Of a stretch of 64,000 bases of DNA, positions 1-7,508 are shown piece after piece (the first letter of the stretch is position 1; every line of letters starts with the position of its first letter). The stretch is from Qipengyuania vesicularis (GTDB lineage: Bacteria > Pseudomonadota > Alphaproteobacteria > Sphingomonadales > Sphingomonadaceae): NCBI RefSeq assembly GCF_019711415.1, contig NZ_JAIGNJ010000002.1:372001-436000 (forward strand), written 5' to 3'. Position numbers and translations under genes: made by a program. Under the pieces are notes generated by a model that saw only the letters and a list, made by a program, of their open reading frames with translations, was not told the DNA's origin and did not search any database.

Positions 1-174
1 GACAGCCTGCGGGTCAAGCTCGGCAAGGTGACCAATCCCCACCAGCCCCCCGAAATGGAATACAAGCGCCTCACCATCGAGGAACTGTACGCGACGCTCT
101 ACCCCAACGGTCGCCCTGAAGACGAGGTGGAGGACGGGAAGGAAAGCACGCCTGACGATAGCGATCAGGCGTAA
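1..174 (+). CDS. C-terminal end of an unidentified protein (truncated by window start)
   Basis: Frame 1 is open from the first base to a TAA at 172-174 and encodes the last 57 residues of a protein. The tail ends in a very acidic stretch rich in Glu, Asp and Ser. I do not recognise the family from this fragment. It converges on the next gene, whose stop lies inside it, so the two overlap by 10 bases. That it is coding rests on the open frame and the tight convergent arrangement only. Confidence 0.5.
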   Translation, partial: DSLRVKLGKVTNPHQPPEMEYKRLTIEELYATLYPNGRPEDEVEDGKESTPDDSDQA

Positions 175-920
175 TTCCACTCCAACAAGTCGATTCCCGA
201 CAGCGAAGTCCCAAGGTCAGGGTGGCGTTTCGCCAGGGCCTTGCGAGCCTTCTTGAGGTCGCTGCGCAGATAGGGCTTCAGGCCGTCTTCGGCGGGACCC
301 AGATCGAAGCCATGTAGTGCGGCCGAAGCTGCAGTTGCCGTGACCAGCGACTGCTCTGACAAGTATCCCGCAGTCGACGATTGCCAATATCCGTAAACGT
401 CGTCCTGCCACTTGGCAAAGGTACGTGCCGAATTCGCCAGCAACACGCCGAACCCCAGATAGGCCGCGGCACAATCGGTCGAATGCTCCATCAGGTCGGG
501 GCCACCCGGCGGATCGCCCGCCTCCCAGAGCAGGAAGTGGCACAGCTCATGTGCAAAGGTCGCTGCGAGCGCATCGGGGTTCGCAAGCATCTGCGAACTG
601 TACCGGATCGTGGCCACGCCATCCACGACCGAACATGTGCCGCATGCACCCGACCCCTCGGATATGGTGCCGTCCGGCTCATGCTGATTCCCGTCGGGCA
701 CAATTTCCAGCCTGCAAGGCCAGTCCCGCATGCGCATGAGCCCCCTCACCGCCTCGAACAGCTCGGGACCAGTTCGCGCAGCAAGAAGATCCGGGTGCGA
801 TGGCGCGATCAGTTGTGGCGTAGTGTGTCGGTCACCCAGCATCGTGCGCAACCAGGCGAAGCAGGCAAGCAGCCAGTCGAATTCTTCCTTTGATATCGGC
901 GGTTTGGCGGCGAAGAGCAT
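165..920 (-). CDS. Putative zinc metallopeptidase-like protein (HExxH motif)
   Basis: The 251-residue product has a clear HELCH motif at about residues 124-128 inside a hydrophobic helix, followed about 20 residues later by an EHSTDC segment that could give the third zinc ligand. This is the layout of gluzincin-type peptidases such as the ImmA/IrrE group, but I cannot assign a family with certainty. There is no signal peptide, so it is probably cytoplasmic. Four cysteines lie between residues 69 and 97 (DWPC and GACGTC). It overlaps the preceding plus-strand gene by 10 bases at their 3' ends and sits next to a phage-type lysozyme gene, so the region looks accessory. Confidence 0.6.
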   Translation of the reverse strand: MLFAAKPPISKEEFDWLLACFAWLRTMLGDRHTTPQLIAPSHPDLLAARTGPELFEAVRGLMRMRDWPCRLEIVPDGNQHEPDGTISEGSGACGTCSVVDGVATIRYSSQMLANPDALAATFAHELCHFLLWEAGDPPGGPDLMEHSTDCAAAYLGFGVLLANSARTFAKWQDDVYGYWQSSTAGYLSEQSLVTATAASAALHGFDLGPAEDGLKPYLRSDLKKARKALAKRHPDLGTSLSGIDLLEWNYA

Positions 921-1005
921 TCCTCACGTCTAGCCGCTTTGTCTGCGAAAGCCAGACATGGACATTCGGGGATTTTCCTACTCCCCAAGAATCTGCCTAA
1001 TCCGC

Positions 1006-1032
1006 GCACCTCGATTTTCTGGAAAGAGGTGC
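1006..1032 (+). promoter_or_regulatory. Hairpin enclosing the lysozyme ribosome-binding site
   Basis: GCACCTC at 1006-1012 is perfectly complementary to GAGGTGC at 1026-1032, with a 13-base loop. The second arm holds the Shine-Dalgarno sequence (GAGGTG) of the ATG at 1037. If the hairpin forms in the mRNA it would hide the ribosome-binding site. The pairing is seen directly; a regulatory effect is inferred. Confidence 0.4.
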
Positions 1033-1036
1033 TTCG

Positions 1037-1633
1037 ATGACTCGCAAATCCCTGTTCGATACTGTCCGCAACATGCTCGGTCGCGGGTTGCGCCAAAGCG
1101 AGGTCGATAGGCTCGATGCAGCGCTCGATGGCGTTGGAGCGGATTCTTCGCAGGACAGTGTTCCATGTGTTCCAAGCTGTCGTGTTTCGGCGGCGGGCAT
1201 CCAACTCATCAAAGCATTCGAGGGCTGTGCGCGTTTGCGCCCCGATGGCCTTTATGAAGCCTATCCCGATCCCGGCACAGGCGGTGCCCCCTGGACCATT
1301 GGCTGGGGTGCAACAGGCCCTGACATCAAGCCGGGAACGGTCTGGACGAAGGAGCAATGTGACGCGCGGCTGGAAGCAGATGTCGCGCGCCATGCACAGG
1401 ACGTCGTGCAGGCGATCGGGGACGCGGTCACCACGCAGGGCCAGTTCGACGCGCTTGTCAGCTTCCATTTCAACACCGGTGCGATCCACCGTGCGACGCT
1501 CACCAAATTACATCGTAGCGGGGATTCCTCGGCGGCCGAGCAAGAATTCGCGCGGTGGAAATTCGCTGGTGGCCGGGTGCTCAAGGGCCTTGTCCGCCGG
1601 CGACGCGAGGAGGCCAGGCTCTATCGTTCGTGA
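1037..1633 (+). CDS. Phage-type lysozyme (glycoside hydrolase family 24)
   Basis: The 198-residue protein carries a T4-lysozyme-like muramidase domain from about residue 50 to the end. The catalytic glutamate is E62 in the sequence FEG, and the following PDPGTGG...TIGWG block holds the conserved Asp and Thr (D78, T87). Enzymes of this family cut the bond between N-acetylmuramic acid and N-acetylglucosamine in peptidoglycan. There is no signal peptide, as in phage endolysins that rely on a holin, but no holin or other phage gene is seen nearby. The first 50 residues are not part of the GH24 fold, and residues 38-48 are encoded by a dispersed repeat. The start has a good ribosome-binding site inside a hairpin. 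Confidence 0.85.
   Translation: MTRKSLFDTVRNMLGRGLRQSEVDRLDAALDGVGADSSQDSVPCVPSCRVSAAGIQLIKAFEGCARLRPDGLYEAYPDPGTGGAPWTIGWGATGPDIKPGTVWTKEQCDARLEADVARHAQDVVQAIGDAVTTQGQFDALVSFHFNTGAIHRATLTKLHRSGDSSAAEQEFARWKFAGGRVLKGLVRRRREEARLYRS
1147..1179. repeat. Dispersed repeat, copy 1 (inside the lysozyme gene)
   Basis: A 22-base block at 1158-1179 is found exactly, in reverse complement, at 34689-34710. Similarity continues to 1147 with one substitution and one indel, giving about 33 matching bases. The core is a tandem of two 9-base units, GTGTTCCAT and GTGTTCCAA. This copy is translated as part of the lysozyme N-terminal extension. Confidence 0.6.
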
Positions 1634-1666
1634 AGGTTTTCGGCAGACTTCTGCGCCAAACGGGCT

Positions 1667-1692
1667 GGAACCGTTCCGCGATTGCTCCCGTT
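1667..1692 (+). promoter_or_regulatory. Putative EcfG (general stress response) promoter
   Basis: GGAAC at 1667-1671 and CGTT at 1689-1692 are separated by 17 bases. This fits the EcfG (SigT-type) promoter consensus GGAAC-N16/17-CGTT of alphaproteobacteria. The -10 element ends 23 bases before the ATG at 1716, which allows a short leader with the ribosome-binding site AAAGGAG at 1701-1707. Confidence 0.55.
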
Positions 1693-1715
1693 GATTGACC
1701 AAAGGAGTTTGTACC

Positions 1716-2702
1716 ATGCGTATTCTGATGGCCGGAGCGGCAGCGCTCGCGCTTGCCGCCAGCGGAGCTTACGCCCAGGGAAAGGGCAACGGAAATGGAA
1801 ATGGCGGCGGCAATGCTGCTGCGGAACAAGGCAAGAAGGGCGCCAAGGCCGATCGCGGCCCCCAGCGCGCCCAGCAGGCGGATCGTGGGCCTTCGAGCCG
1901 CGGCCAGGGCAACGACAAAATAAATGCCGATCGCGGACCCGACCGGAAAGCCGATCACGGTGAGCGGGCTGGCGGCAATGACCGCTATGAAGACCGGCGC
2001 TACTCCGAACGTCGTGACGACCGGCGCGAAGTGCGCGTTCGCTATGACGAGCGCGACGACCGCCGTATCCTGCGCGGCGACCGGGACCGCAGCTGGCTGA
2101 TCCAGGACCGTGAGCGTGGACTGATTGCCGGCTGTCCTCCGGGCCTTGCCAAGAAACGCAACGGCTGCAACCCGCCGGGACAGGTCAAGGACGATTACCG
2201 CCGCAGTATCTTCGGCTATGACTATCGCCCGAGTCTGTTCGGTCTGCTCAATTACGACCGCCGCGGAGACTACCATTACCGTGACGGCTACCTCGTCCGT
2301 TACGGGGACCGCGGCATCGCGAGCTGGCTCCCGTTGCTGGGCGGCGCGCTGGGCATCGGCGAAGTCTGGCCGAGCAGCTATCGCAGCTACCGCGTACCCG
2401 ACTATTACGTCGATTATTACGATCTCGGCGGGGACGACCGCTATCGTTATGCCGACAATGTGATCTACCGGGTCGATCCGGAAGATGCCGCGATCACGTC
2501 GATCGCCGCGCTGATCACGGGTGACGAGTTCACTGTCGGCCAACCGATGCCGCGTGGCTATGACGTCTACAACGTCCCCTACGCTTATCGCGACCGGTAT
2601 TACGACACCCCCGAATACATGTACCGCTATTCGGACGGCTATGTGTACCAGGTCGATCCCGAAACCCGGCTGGTGGCCGCGGCCATCGAGTTGCTCATCT
2701 GA
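1716..2702 (+). CDS. RcnB-like exported protein with Gly/Asn- and Arg/Asp-rich regions
   Basis: The ATG at 1716 is chosen because AAAGGAG (1701-1707) lies just before it and a signal peptide starts there, with cleavage after Ala-Tyr-Ala near residue 20. The mature 300-residue protein begins with a Gly/Asn low-complexity run, then a highly charged region rich in Asp, Arg and Tyr, and then a CPPGLAKKRNGCNPPGQ motif near residue 140. That motif is frequent in RcnB-type periplasmic proteins of sphingomonads, whose E. coli namesake affects nickel/cobalt homeostasis. The C-terminal half has several Tyr/Arg-rich, RcnB-like segments. The exact role is unknown. It forms a two-gene unit with the fasciclin lipoprotein 15 bases downstream. 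Confidence 0.7.
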   Translation: MRILMAGAAALALAASGAYAQGKGNGNGNGGGNAAAEQGKKGAKADRGPQRAQQADRGPSSRGQGNDKINADRGPDRKADHGERAGGNDRYEDRRYSERRDDRREVRVRYDERDDRRILRGDRDRSWLIQDRERGLIAGCPPGLAKKRNGCNPPGQVKDDYRRSIFGYDYRPSLFGLLNYDRRGDYHYRDGYLVRYGDRGIASWLPLLGGALGIGEVWPSSYRSYRVPDYYVDYYDLGGDDRYRYADNVIYRVDPEDAAITSIAALITGDEFTVGQPMPRGYDVYNVPYAYRDRYYDTPEYMYRYSDGYVYQVDPETRLVAAAIELLI

Positions 2703-2717
2703 TCCAGGAGAAAGACC

Positions 2718-3299
2718 ATGAAAGCACGGCTTTCCAAACCCTTGGCGCTGGCCAGCGCAATCGCCAGCCTGGCGATCCTGCCCGCCTGTTCGGCAGAACC
2801 CAGCGATTCCTCGGCGGATAGCGCCACGCAGGAGGACGCCACCCGCACGGTTGCCGCTGCGCTGGGCGAATTACCCCAAATGTCCAGCCTCAACTCCGCT
2901 GTCTCAGCCTCCGAGCTCGGCTCGGTGTTCGACGGACCGGCGAGTTACACGCTGCTCGCCCCTAACGACGGCGCATTCGAGGCGCTGGGCGATAGCGGCG
3001 CGGCCCTGATGACCGAGGATCAGCGCCCGGTGCTGGTGGCATTGCTCCGCGAGCACATCCTGCCGGGACACCTCACGCCGGAGAATATTTCAGAGGCGAT
3101 CGAGAGCCAGGGCGGTGAAGTGACCATGACGACGCTGGGTGGCGGCAACGTCACCTTCTCGCGTGATGGCGACGCCATTTCCGTATCGAACGGACAAGGC
3201 TCGACCGCCAGCTTCTCCGGCGCGGCATCGGCCGGAACAAATGGGGTCATCATCCCGCTCGATACCGTGCTCGTACCCGCAGACGAGCCTGCGGACTGA
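2718..3299 (+). CDS. Fasciclin-domain lipoprotein
   Basis: The 193-residue protein starts with a lipoprotein signal (lipobox LPAC, lipidated Cys at about residue 24) and a Ser/Asp-rich linker. A fasciclin (FAS1) domain follows from about residue 45: YTLLAPNDGAFEAL is the FAS1 H1-type motif, and the domain ends with GVIIPLDTVLVP. FAS1 domains act in adhesion or surface binding. It is probably lipid-anchored in the envelope. It lies 15 bases after the RcnB-like gene and shares its EcfG-like promoter, which suggests stress-induced expression. It converges on tamB with only 9 bases between stops. Confidence 0.85.
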   Translation: MKARLSKPLALASAIASLAILPACSAEPSDSSADSATQEDATRTVAAALGELPQMSSLNSAVSASELGSVFDGPASYTLLAPNDGAFEALGDSGAALMTEDQRPVLVALLREHILPGHLTPENISEAIESQGGEVTMTTLGGGNVTFSRDGDAISVSNGQGSTASFSGAASAGTNGVIIPLDTVLVPADEPAD

Positions 3300-3308
3300 T
3301 CCAAGGGC

Positions 3309-6300
3309 TCAGTAGTCGCGGCTGATCTCGGCCACGACGCTTTCGCGACCGATGGTCGATACCGCGGCGAGCAGCGACAGCCAGCTCGTTATGCGGAACT
3401 CGACCTCGGTTGCGCTGTATCCGCGTCCGTCGGTGATGATTTCCACGTAGAAACGGCGTCCGAAGTTCTTCCCCAGCGCCACGCCGGTCTGGCGGTCCAG
3501 CGCAGGGTCGGCCGACACGATCCTCAGTCGATCGAGGCCGATTGCGCTCCTGAGCTGGTTGATCGGATCGAGCCCGCCGCCGCCGCGCAGGCTGGCAACG
3601 GCAGCGCCAAGCTGGAGGGCGTCGGTCGCCGACAGTTCGGAAATCGAGCCGCCGAACAGCAGGCGGGCGAGGATTTCCTCCTCGGGAAGCGCGGGATCGG
3701 AGGTAAAGGAGATATCGCTCTGGCTGACTGGCCCCGTCACGCGCACGATGACATCGATTCCGTCGCGTTCGGTCTCGGCGCGAATGTCGAGAGTGGGATC
3801 GATAGGCACGTTCTCGTCGAAATCGATTTCGCCGCGCGTGAGTTCGAACCGCGTCCCGGCGAAGGTGTAGTCGCCGCGCACCACCGTGGCGGATCCGCCG
3901 ATCCGGGGATCGTCGGTCGTCCCGCGCAGGATGATGTCGGCACCCCATTCGCTGTCGAGGCCCATCCCGTCGACATCGATCCGGCTGCTTCCCCGGGCGT
4001 CGATCAGGTAACGCCACGGCCGCCCCGAAGATGTCCTCGGCGCAATATCGGCAGGCGCATTGATCTCACGCGTTGCAATACGTGGGAGGCGCAAGTCGTC
4101 GGCGGCGGTCGCCAGTCGCCAGTTCGCGCGATTGATCTGCACGCGCCCGGCAATCGTGCCGCCCAGCCCGTTTGAGACGATGCGCAAGGGGCCTGTAATC
4201 GTGGCGCTGAGGCCATTGGCCTCGAGCAGGAAGGCGCGGTTGGCCGATGCCCGCAGGTCCAGCGTCGGGCCGCGAATTTCCCTGAAGCGCCCCTCGACCC
4301 TTTCGCCAAGTCCCTCCAGATCGACGATCCCGCTGCCCGTGACGGTCCCGCCGTTCTCGGTGGAGCCGGCAAAGCGCGTGAGGTTCAATCGCGAGCCCGC
4401 AAAAGTTCCGCGTACGCTGACATCGCGAATGTCGGTCCCCGAGATGGAACTACGAACCCGCAAATCGTCGCTGGTCAGCTGCCCGCGGACCCGCGGATTG
4501 GCGAGCGTCCCAGTCGCATTGGCGGTGATCGACACGGGGCCGGTCAGGTCGAAGGCATCGATGGCAGCAAGGCGCCACAGGCTCTCCGCCGCGCCATCGT
4601 AGCGCAGGCTACCCTCCAGCCTGCCCGCGCGCAGGCGCTGCGTGAGGTCGCCGGAGGGCGGAAGGTCGGTGATATAGGCCTGCACCCTCCCGCGCCGGAT
4701 ATCCTCGTTCTTGAGCACCGCGCGCGCTTCGAGCGAATTGGCTTCCAGCCGGGCCAGGAGCGACAGGTCGACCGGCTTCGAGGAGAGTACCAGTCCCGAC
4801 CGGGTCAGATCATCGACCTTTACGCGCGCCGAACCTGTCGGCAAGCCACCCCTGGGCGCGCGGAAGTCCACGATACCGGAAATCGTTCCGCCCATTCCCA
4901 GATCGGCTACCGCCACATCGACCAGCGAGAGCGGCATGCTCGCCAATTTGAGCTCCAGCGCGGTCTCGTCGGAGGCGAACAGGCCCGAAGCAAGTGCCCG
5001 CCCATCGGCATAGTTGATCTGCGTGGGTGCGAGACGCCATCCGCCCCCGTCGAGCGCCGTGAGAACGGCTCTTCGCGGCATGGTGATGTTGCGCCCTGCG
5101 AACTGTCCGTCCGCTGCAATCGCGATCCGCTGCGGCTGGAACCGCGCGTTGATGTCGAGCGCGAAGCGGTTGCCGCGCCTGCCCGAAACCGCCGCATCGA
5201 GGTTTCCGACACCATCGACCACCTCTCCGCGCGCCGCCATCCGGCCGATGAACAAGGTCCCGTACTGCAGTCCCTGTGCATTGGCCGTGCCGGAGAAATT
5301 GTAGGAGCCGTCACCGATGACGCCGGTCGCATCGACCTCTGCGCGTCCGATCAGGAGCGGCGTGTCGCCGCCGAAGCGGGCGTTGCGCGCGGCAAGGTCG
5401 ATATCGAGCCCCTGCCCGCCATCGCGCGGTGAGAGCGCTACTGTCCCGTCAAGACCCCCACCGCCTAGCGCGAGAGTGCCTTGGGCACCGCCTTCGACCA
5501 GCAGCAATTCTCCCGAGACATCGGTCTCGGAGACCGTCATCCGCTCAATGGCGAGGCGCGTAGGCCCGCCTTCCGGCGAATAGAGCCCGACCACGCCGAC
5601 AAAGGGCCCGAGAACCGAGTCACCCTCGGTATCGATCGAGAAGCCATCGTCGGTCGGGGCGAGAGCAAGCCGTACATTCTCGAGACCGGTCACGGGTTGG
5701 GCGAACACCAGCTCCGCCGTCGGTGCACCGTCCTCGATCCTGCCCTGAACGGTGAAGGCCCCGTAGGAAGTATGCTGCCCCGTCCCGGCAAGGCTGGTCG
5801 TCCCGCCGCTGATCGATCCATTCATTGCCAGCTGCAATTTTTCCGAATCGACCTGCAATCGACTGAAGTCGATCGAGGTGCCGCTGCCGGTCGCGATCCC
5901 GCCGCGCACCCGAACGGTGGGACCGGCAAGGTTGGCCAATGTATCGTTGCTGACCGGCGCGATGCGCGCATCCAATTGCGCTCCCAGGCGCCATCCGCCG
6001 GGTAGGAGATCGAAATCGACCAGCGCGGTGCCGCCCGCAGTCCCGACATTGTCGAGTGCGAGACCACTTGCCCGAAGCGGGCCGCGCAGCTGGTATCGTC
6101 CGCCGTCGATATCACCGCGAAGTGCCAGGTTTGCGGCCAGTCCGCGGAAGGCAATCCTCAGGTCGTCGCCGGTGAGCCTGGAGCCGTCGAGAACGAGCGA
6201 GCCGCGTCCCGTGCCATCGACAAGGCGGGGACCGACCAGCGCGTTGCCCGTCGACACACGTCCCACGCGCAGCGAGAGCGGGATGGTCCAGCGCTCCCCG

Positions 6301-7508
6301 TCAAAGCGCGCGGTACCCTGTTGAGTGAGGTTCGCCAGTGTCGTCGTGCCGGATAGGAGCCTGCCAACGGCAACGTCGTGAACGATGGCTAGGTCGCTGA
6401 ATTCGCCGTCGATGGTCGCGTCCGCGCGCGCGTTCTCGAGCCTGAGGTCCTCGCCGAAAAGCGATGGATCACGCAGGGCGAGGTCGATCTCGTAATTGCC
6501 GACGCGGTTCTCGGCGAGGTCGACAAGTCCCTCGCCTTCCAGTCGCAGCCCCTGGCCAATGATCGTAGTGGATCCGTCGAAAGCACGGTTGTCGATCGCC
6601 ACGCGGGAGCGGAGCGACACGTCGTCGCCCAGCGCGCGCGCCAGAATGCCCGTGAGGAAATCGCTCGGATCGAGCTTTCCGATCAGGCCGAATGTGCCGG
6701 CATCGTTCGTAATGCGCAGGGCCGCCACGCGCTCGTCCTGCGAACGGACAAGCAGTCCGCCCTTCCATTGCGACCAGGTGCCATCTCCGCGCAGGACGGC
6801 GGTGTAACCGCGCTCCAGATTTGCCACCTCGGCAAGCGGGCCATCGGCGAAAGTCCGGAGGTCGGCGGAAAGGTCGAACTTGTCGTCATCGGGTTCGGCA
6901 TCGACCAGCAAGGCCAGCCGATCACGCTGGCCGAACAGCACATCCCCGTCGAGCAGCAACCGCCTGTCTTCCACCTGCACTTCGGCATCGAGGTCCACCC
7001 GCCGGGCCTCATCCCCGACTATTCCCGGTGCCAGCGTAAGGTTGTCGATTGCCAGCTCATCGATGGAAATATCGAAACCTGGGAGGATAGGGCCTTCCTC
7101 CTCGCTTGGCAGGAACTCGGGCAGGCGCGCCATCTGTCCCCGGCGCGCGGCGAAACTGTTGATGTCCAGCCGGTTGCTGACCCATGCCCGCGGGTTCCAG
7201 TCGACCTCGGCGCGCGGGATCGTGAGGAATACCCCTTGCGGATCGGACAGGGTGACATCGTGGAGGACAGCCTCGCCATAGATATCGCCTTCGATCCGGC
7301 CGATGCGGATGGTGAGGCCGTTCGGAAACGTTTGCTTGGCGATCTGGCTGGCGAGGAAACGCTCGCCCAGCGGCGTGTTGAGCAGCACGAGCGCCGCAAC
7401 CAGCAACAGCAATGGCGCGCCGAGCAGGATCAGCGTCCATTTCCCGATACGCCGCTTGCGACCGCGGGTATTCGGCGGGTCCGCCTGCTGTGCCTCGACC
7501 TCGGACAT
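3309..7508 (-). CDS. tamB: TamB-family translocation and assembly module protein
   Basis: The 1399-residue protein has a single N-terminal membrane anchor (about residues 24-43) followed by a very long stretch of repeated beta-strand segments, and ends in the conserved TamB (DUF490) C-terminal domain from about residue 1050. TamB spans the periplasm from the inner membrane, pairs with the outer-membrane protein TamA, and is implicated in outer-membrane protein insertion or phospholipid transport. The ATG shares one base with the tamA stop (TGATG), so translation is probably coupled. The length is within the normal range for alphaproteobacterial homologues. Confidence 0.93.
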   Translation of the reverse strand: MSEVEAQQADPPNTRGRKRRIGKWTLILLGAPLLLLVAALVLLNTPLGERFLASQIAKQTFPNGLTIRIGRIEGDIYGEAVLHDVTLSDPQGVFLTIPRAEVDWNPRAWVSNRLDINSFAARRGQMARLPEFLPSEEEGPILPGFDISIDELAIDNLTLAPGIVGDEARRVDLDAEVQVEDRRLLLDGDVLFGQRDRLALLVDAEPDDDKFDLSADLRTFADGPLAEVANLERGYTAVLRGDGTWSQWKGGLLVRSQDERVAALRITNDAGTFGLIGKLDPSDFLTGILARALGDDVSLRSRVAIDNRAFDGSTTIIGQGLRLEGEGLVDLAENRVGNYEIDLALRDPSLFGEDLRLENARADATIDGEFSDLAIVHDVAVGRLLSGTTTLANLTQQGTARFDGERWTIPLSLRVGRVSTGNALVGPRLVDGTGRGSLVLDGSRLTGDDLRIAFRGLAANLALRGDIDGGRYQLRGPLRASGLALDNVGTAGGTALVDFDLLPGGWRLGAQLDARIAPVSNDTLANLAGPTVRVRGGIATGSGTSIDFSRLQVDSEKLQLAMNGSISGGTTSLAGTGQHTSYGAFTVQGRIEDGAPTAELVFAQPVTGLENVRLALAPTDDGFSIDTEGDSVLGPFVGVVGLYSPEGGPTRLAIERMTVSETDVSGELLLVEGGAQGTLALGGGGLDGTVALSPRDGGQGLDIDLAARNARFGGDTPLLIGRAEVDATGVIGDGSYNFSGTANAQGLQYGTLFIGRMAARGEVVDGVGNLDAAVSGRRGNRFALDINARFQPQRIAIAADGQFAGRNITMPRRAVLTALDGGGWRLAPTQINYADGRALASGLFASDETALELKLASMPLSLVDVAVADLGMGGTISGIVDFRAPRGGLPTGSARVKVDDLTRSGLVLSSKPVDLSLLARLEANSLEARAVLKNEDIRRGRVQAYITDLPPSGDLTQRLRAGRLEGSLRYDGAAESLWRLAAIDAFDLTGPVSITANATGTLANPRVRGQLTSDDLRVRSSISGTDIRDVSVRGTFAGSRLNLTRFAGSTENGGTVTGSGIVDLEGLGERVEGRFREIRGPTLDLRASANRAFLLEANGLSATITGPLRIVSNGLGGTIAGRVQINRANWRLATAADDLRLPRIATREINAPADIAPRTSSGRPWRYLIDARGSSRIDVDGMGLDSEWGADIILRGTTDDPRIGGSATVVRGDYTFAGTRFELTRGEIDFDENVPIDPTLDIRAETERDGIDVIVRVTGPVSQSDISFTSDPALPEEEILARLLFGGSISELSATDALQLGAAVASLRGGGGLDPINQLRSAIGLDRLRIVSADPALDRQTGVALGKNFGRRFYVEIITDGRGYSATEVEFRITSWLSLLAAVSTIGRESVVAEISRDY

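Noticed and set aside
1..1633. Prophage remnant suggested by the lysozyme gene
   Set aside because: No integrase, holin, capsid or tail gene, or attachment site, is visible; a lone lysozyme gene is common in sphingomonad chromosomes.
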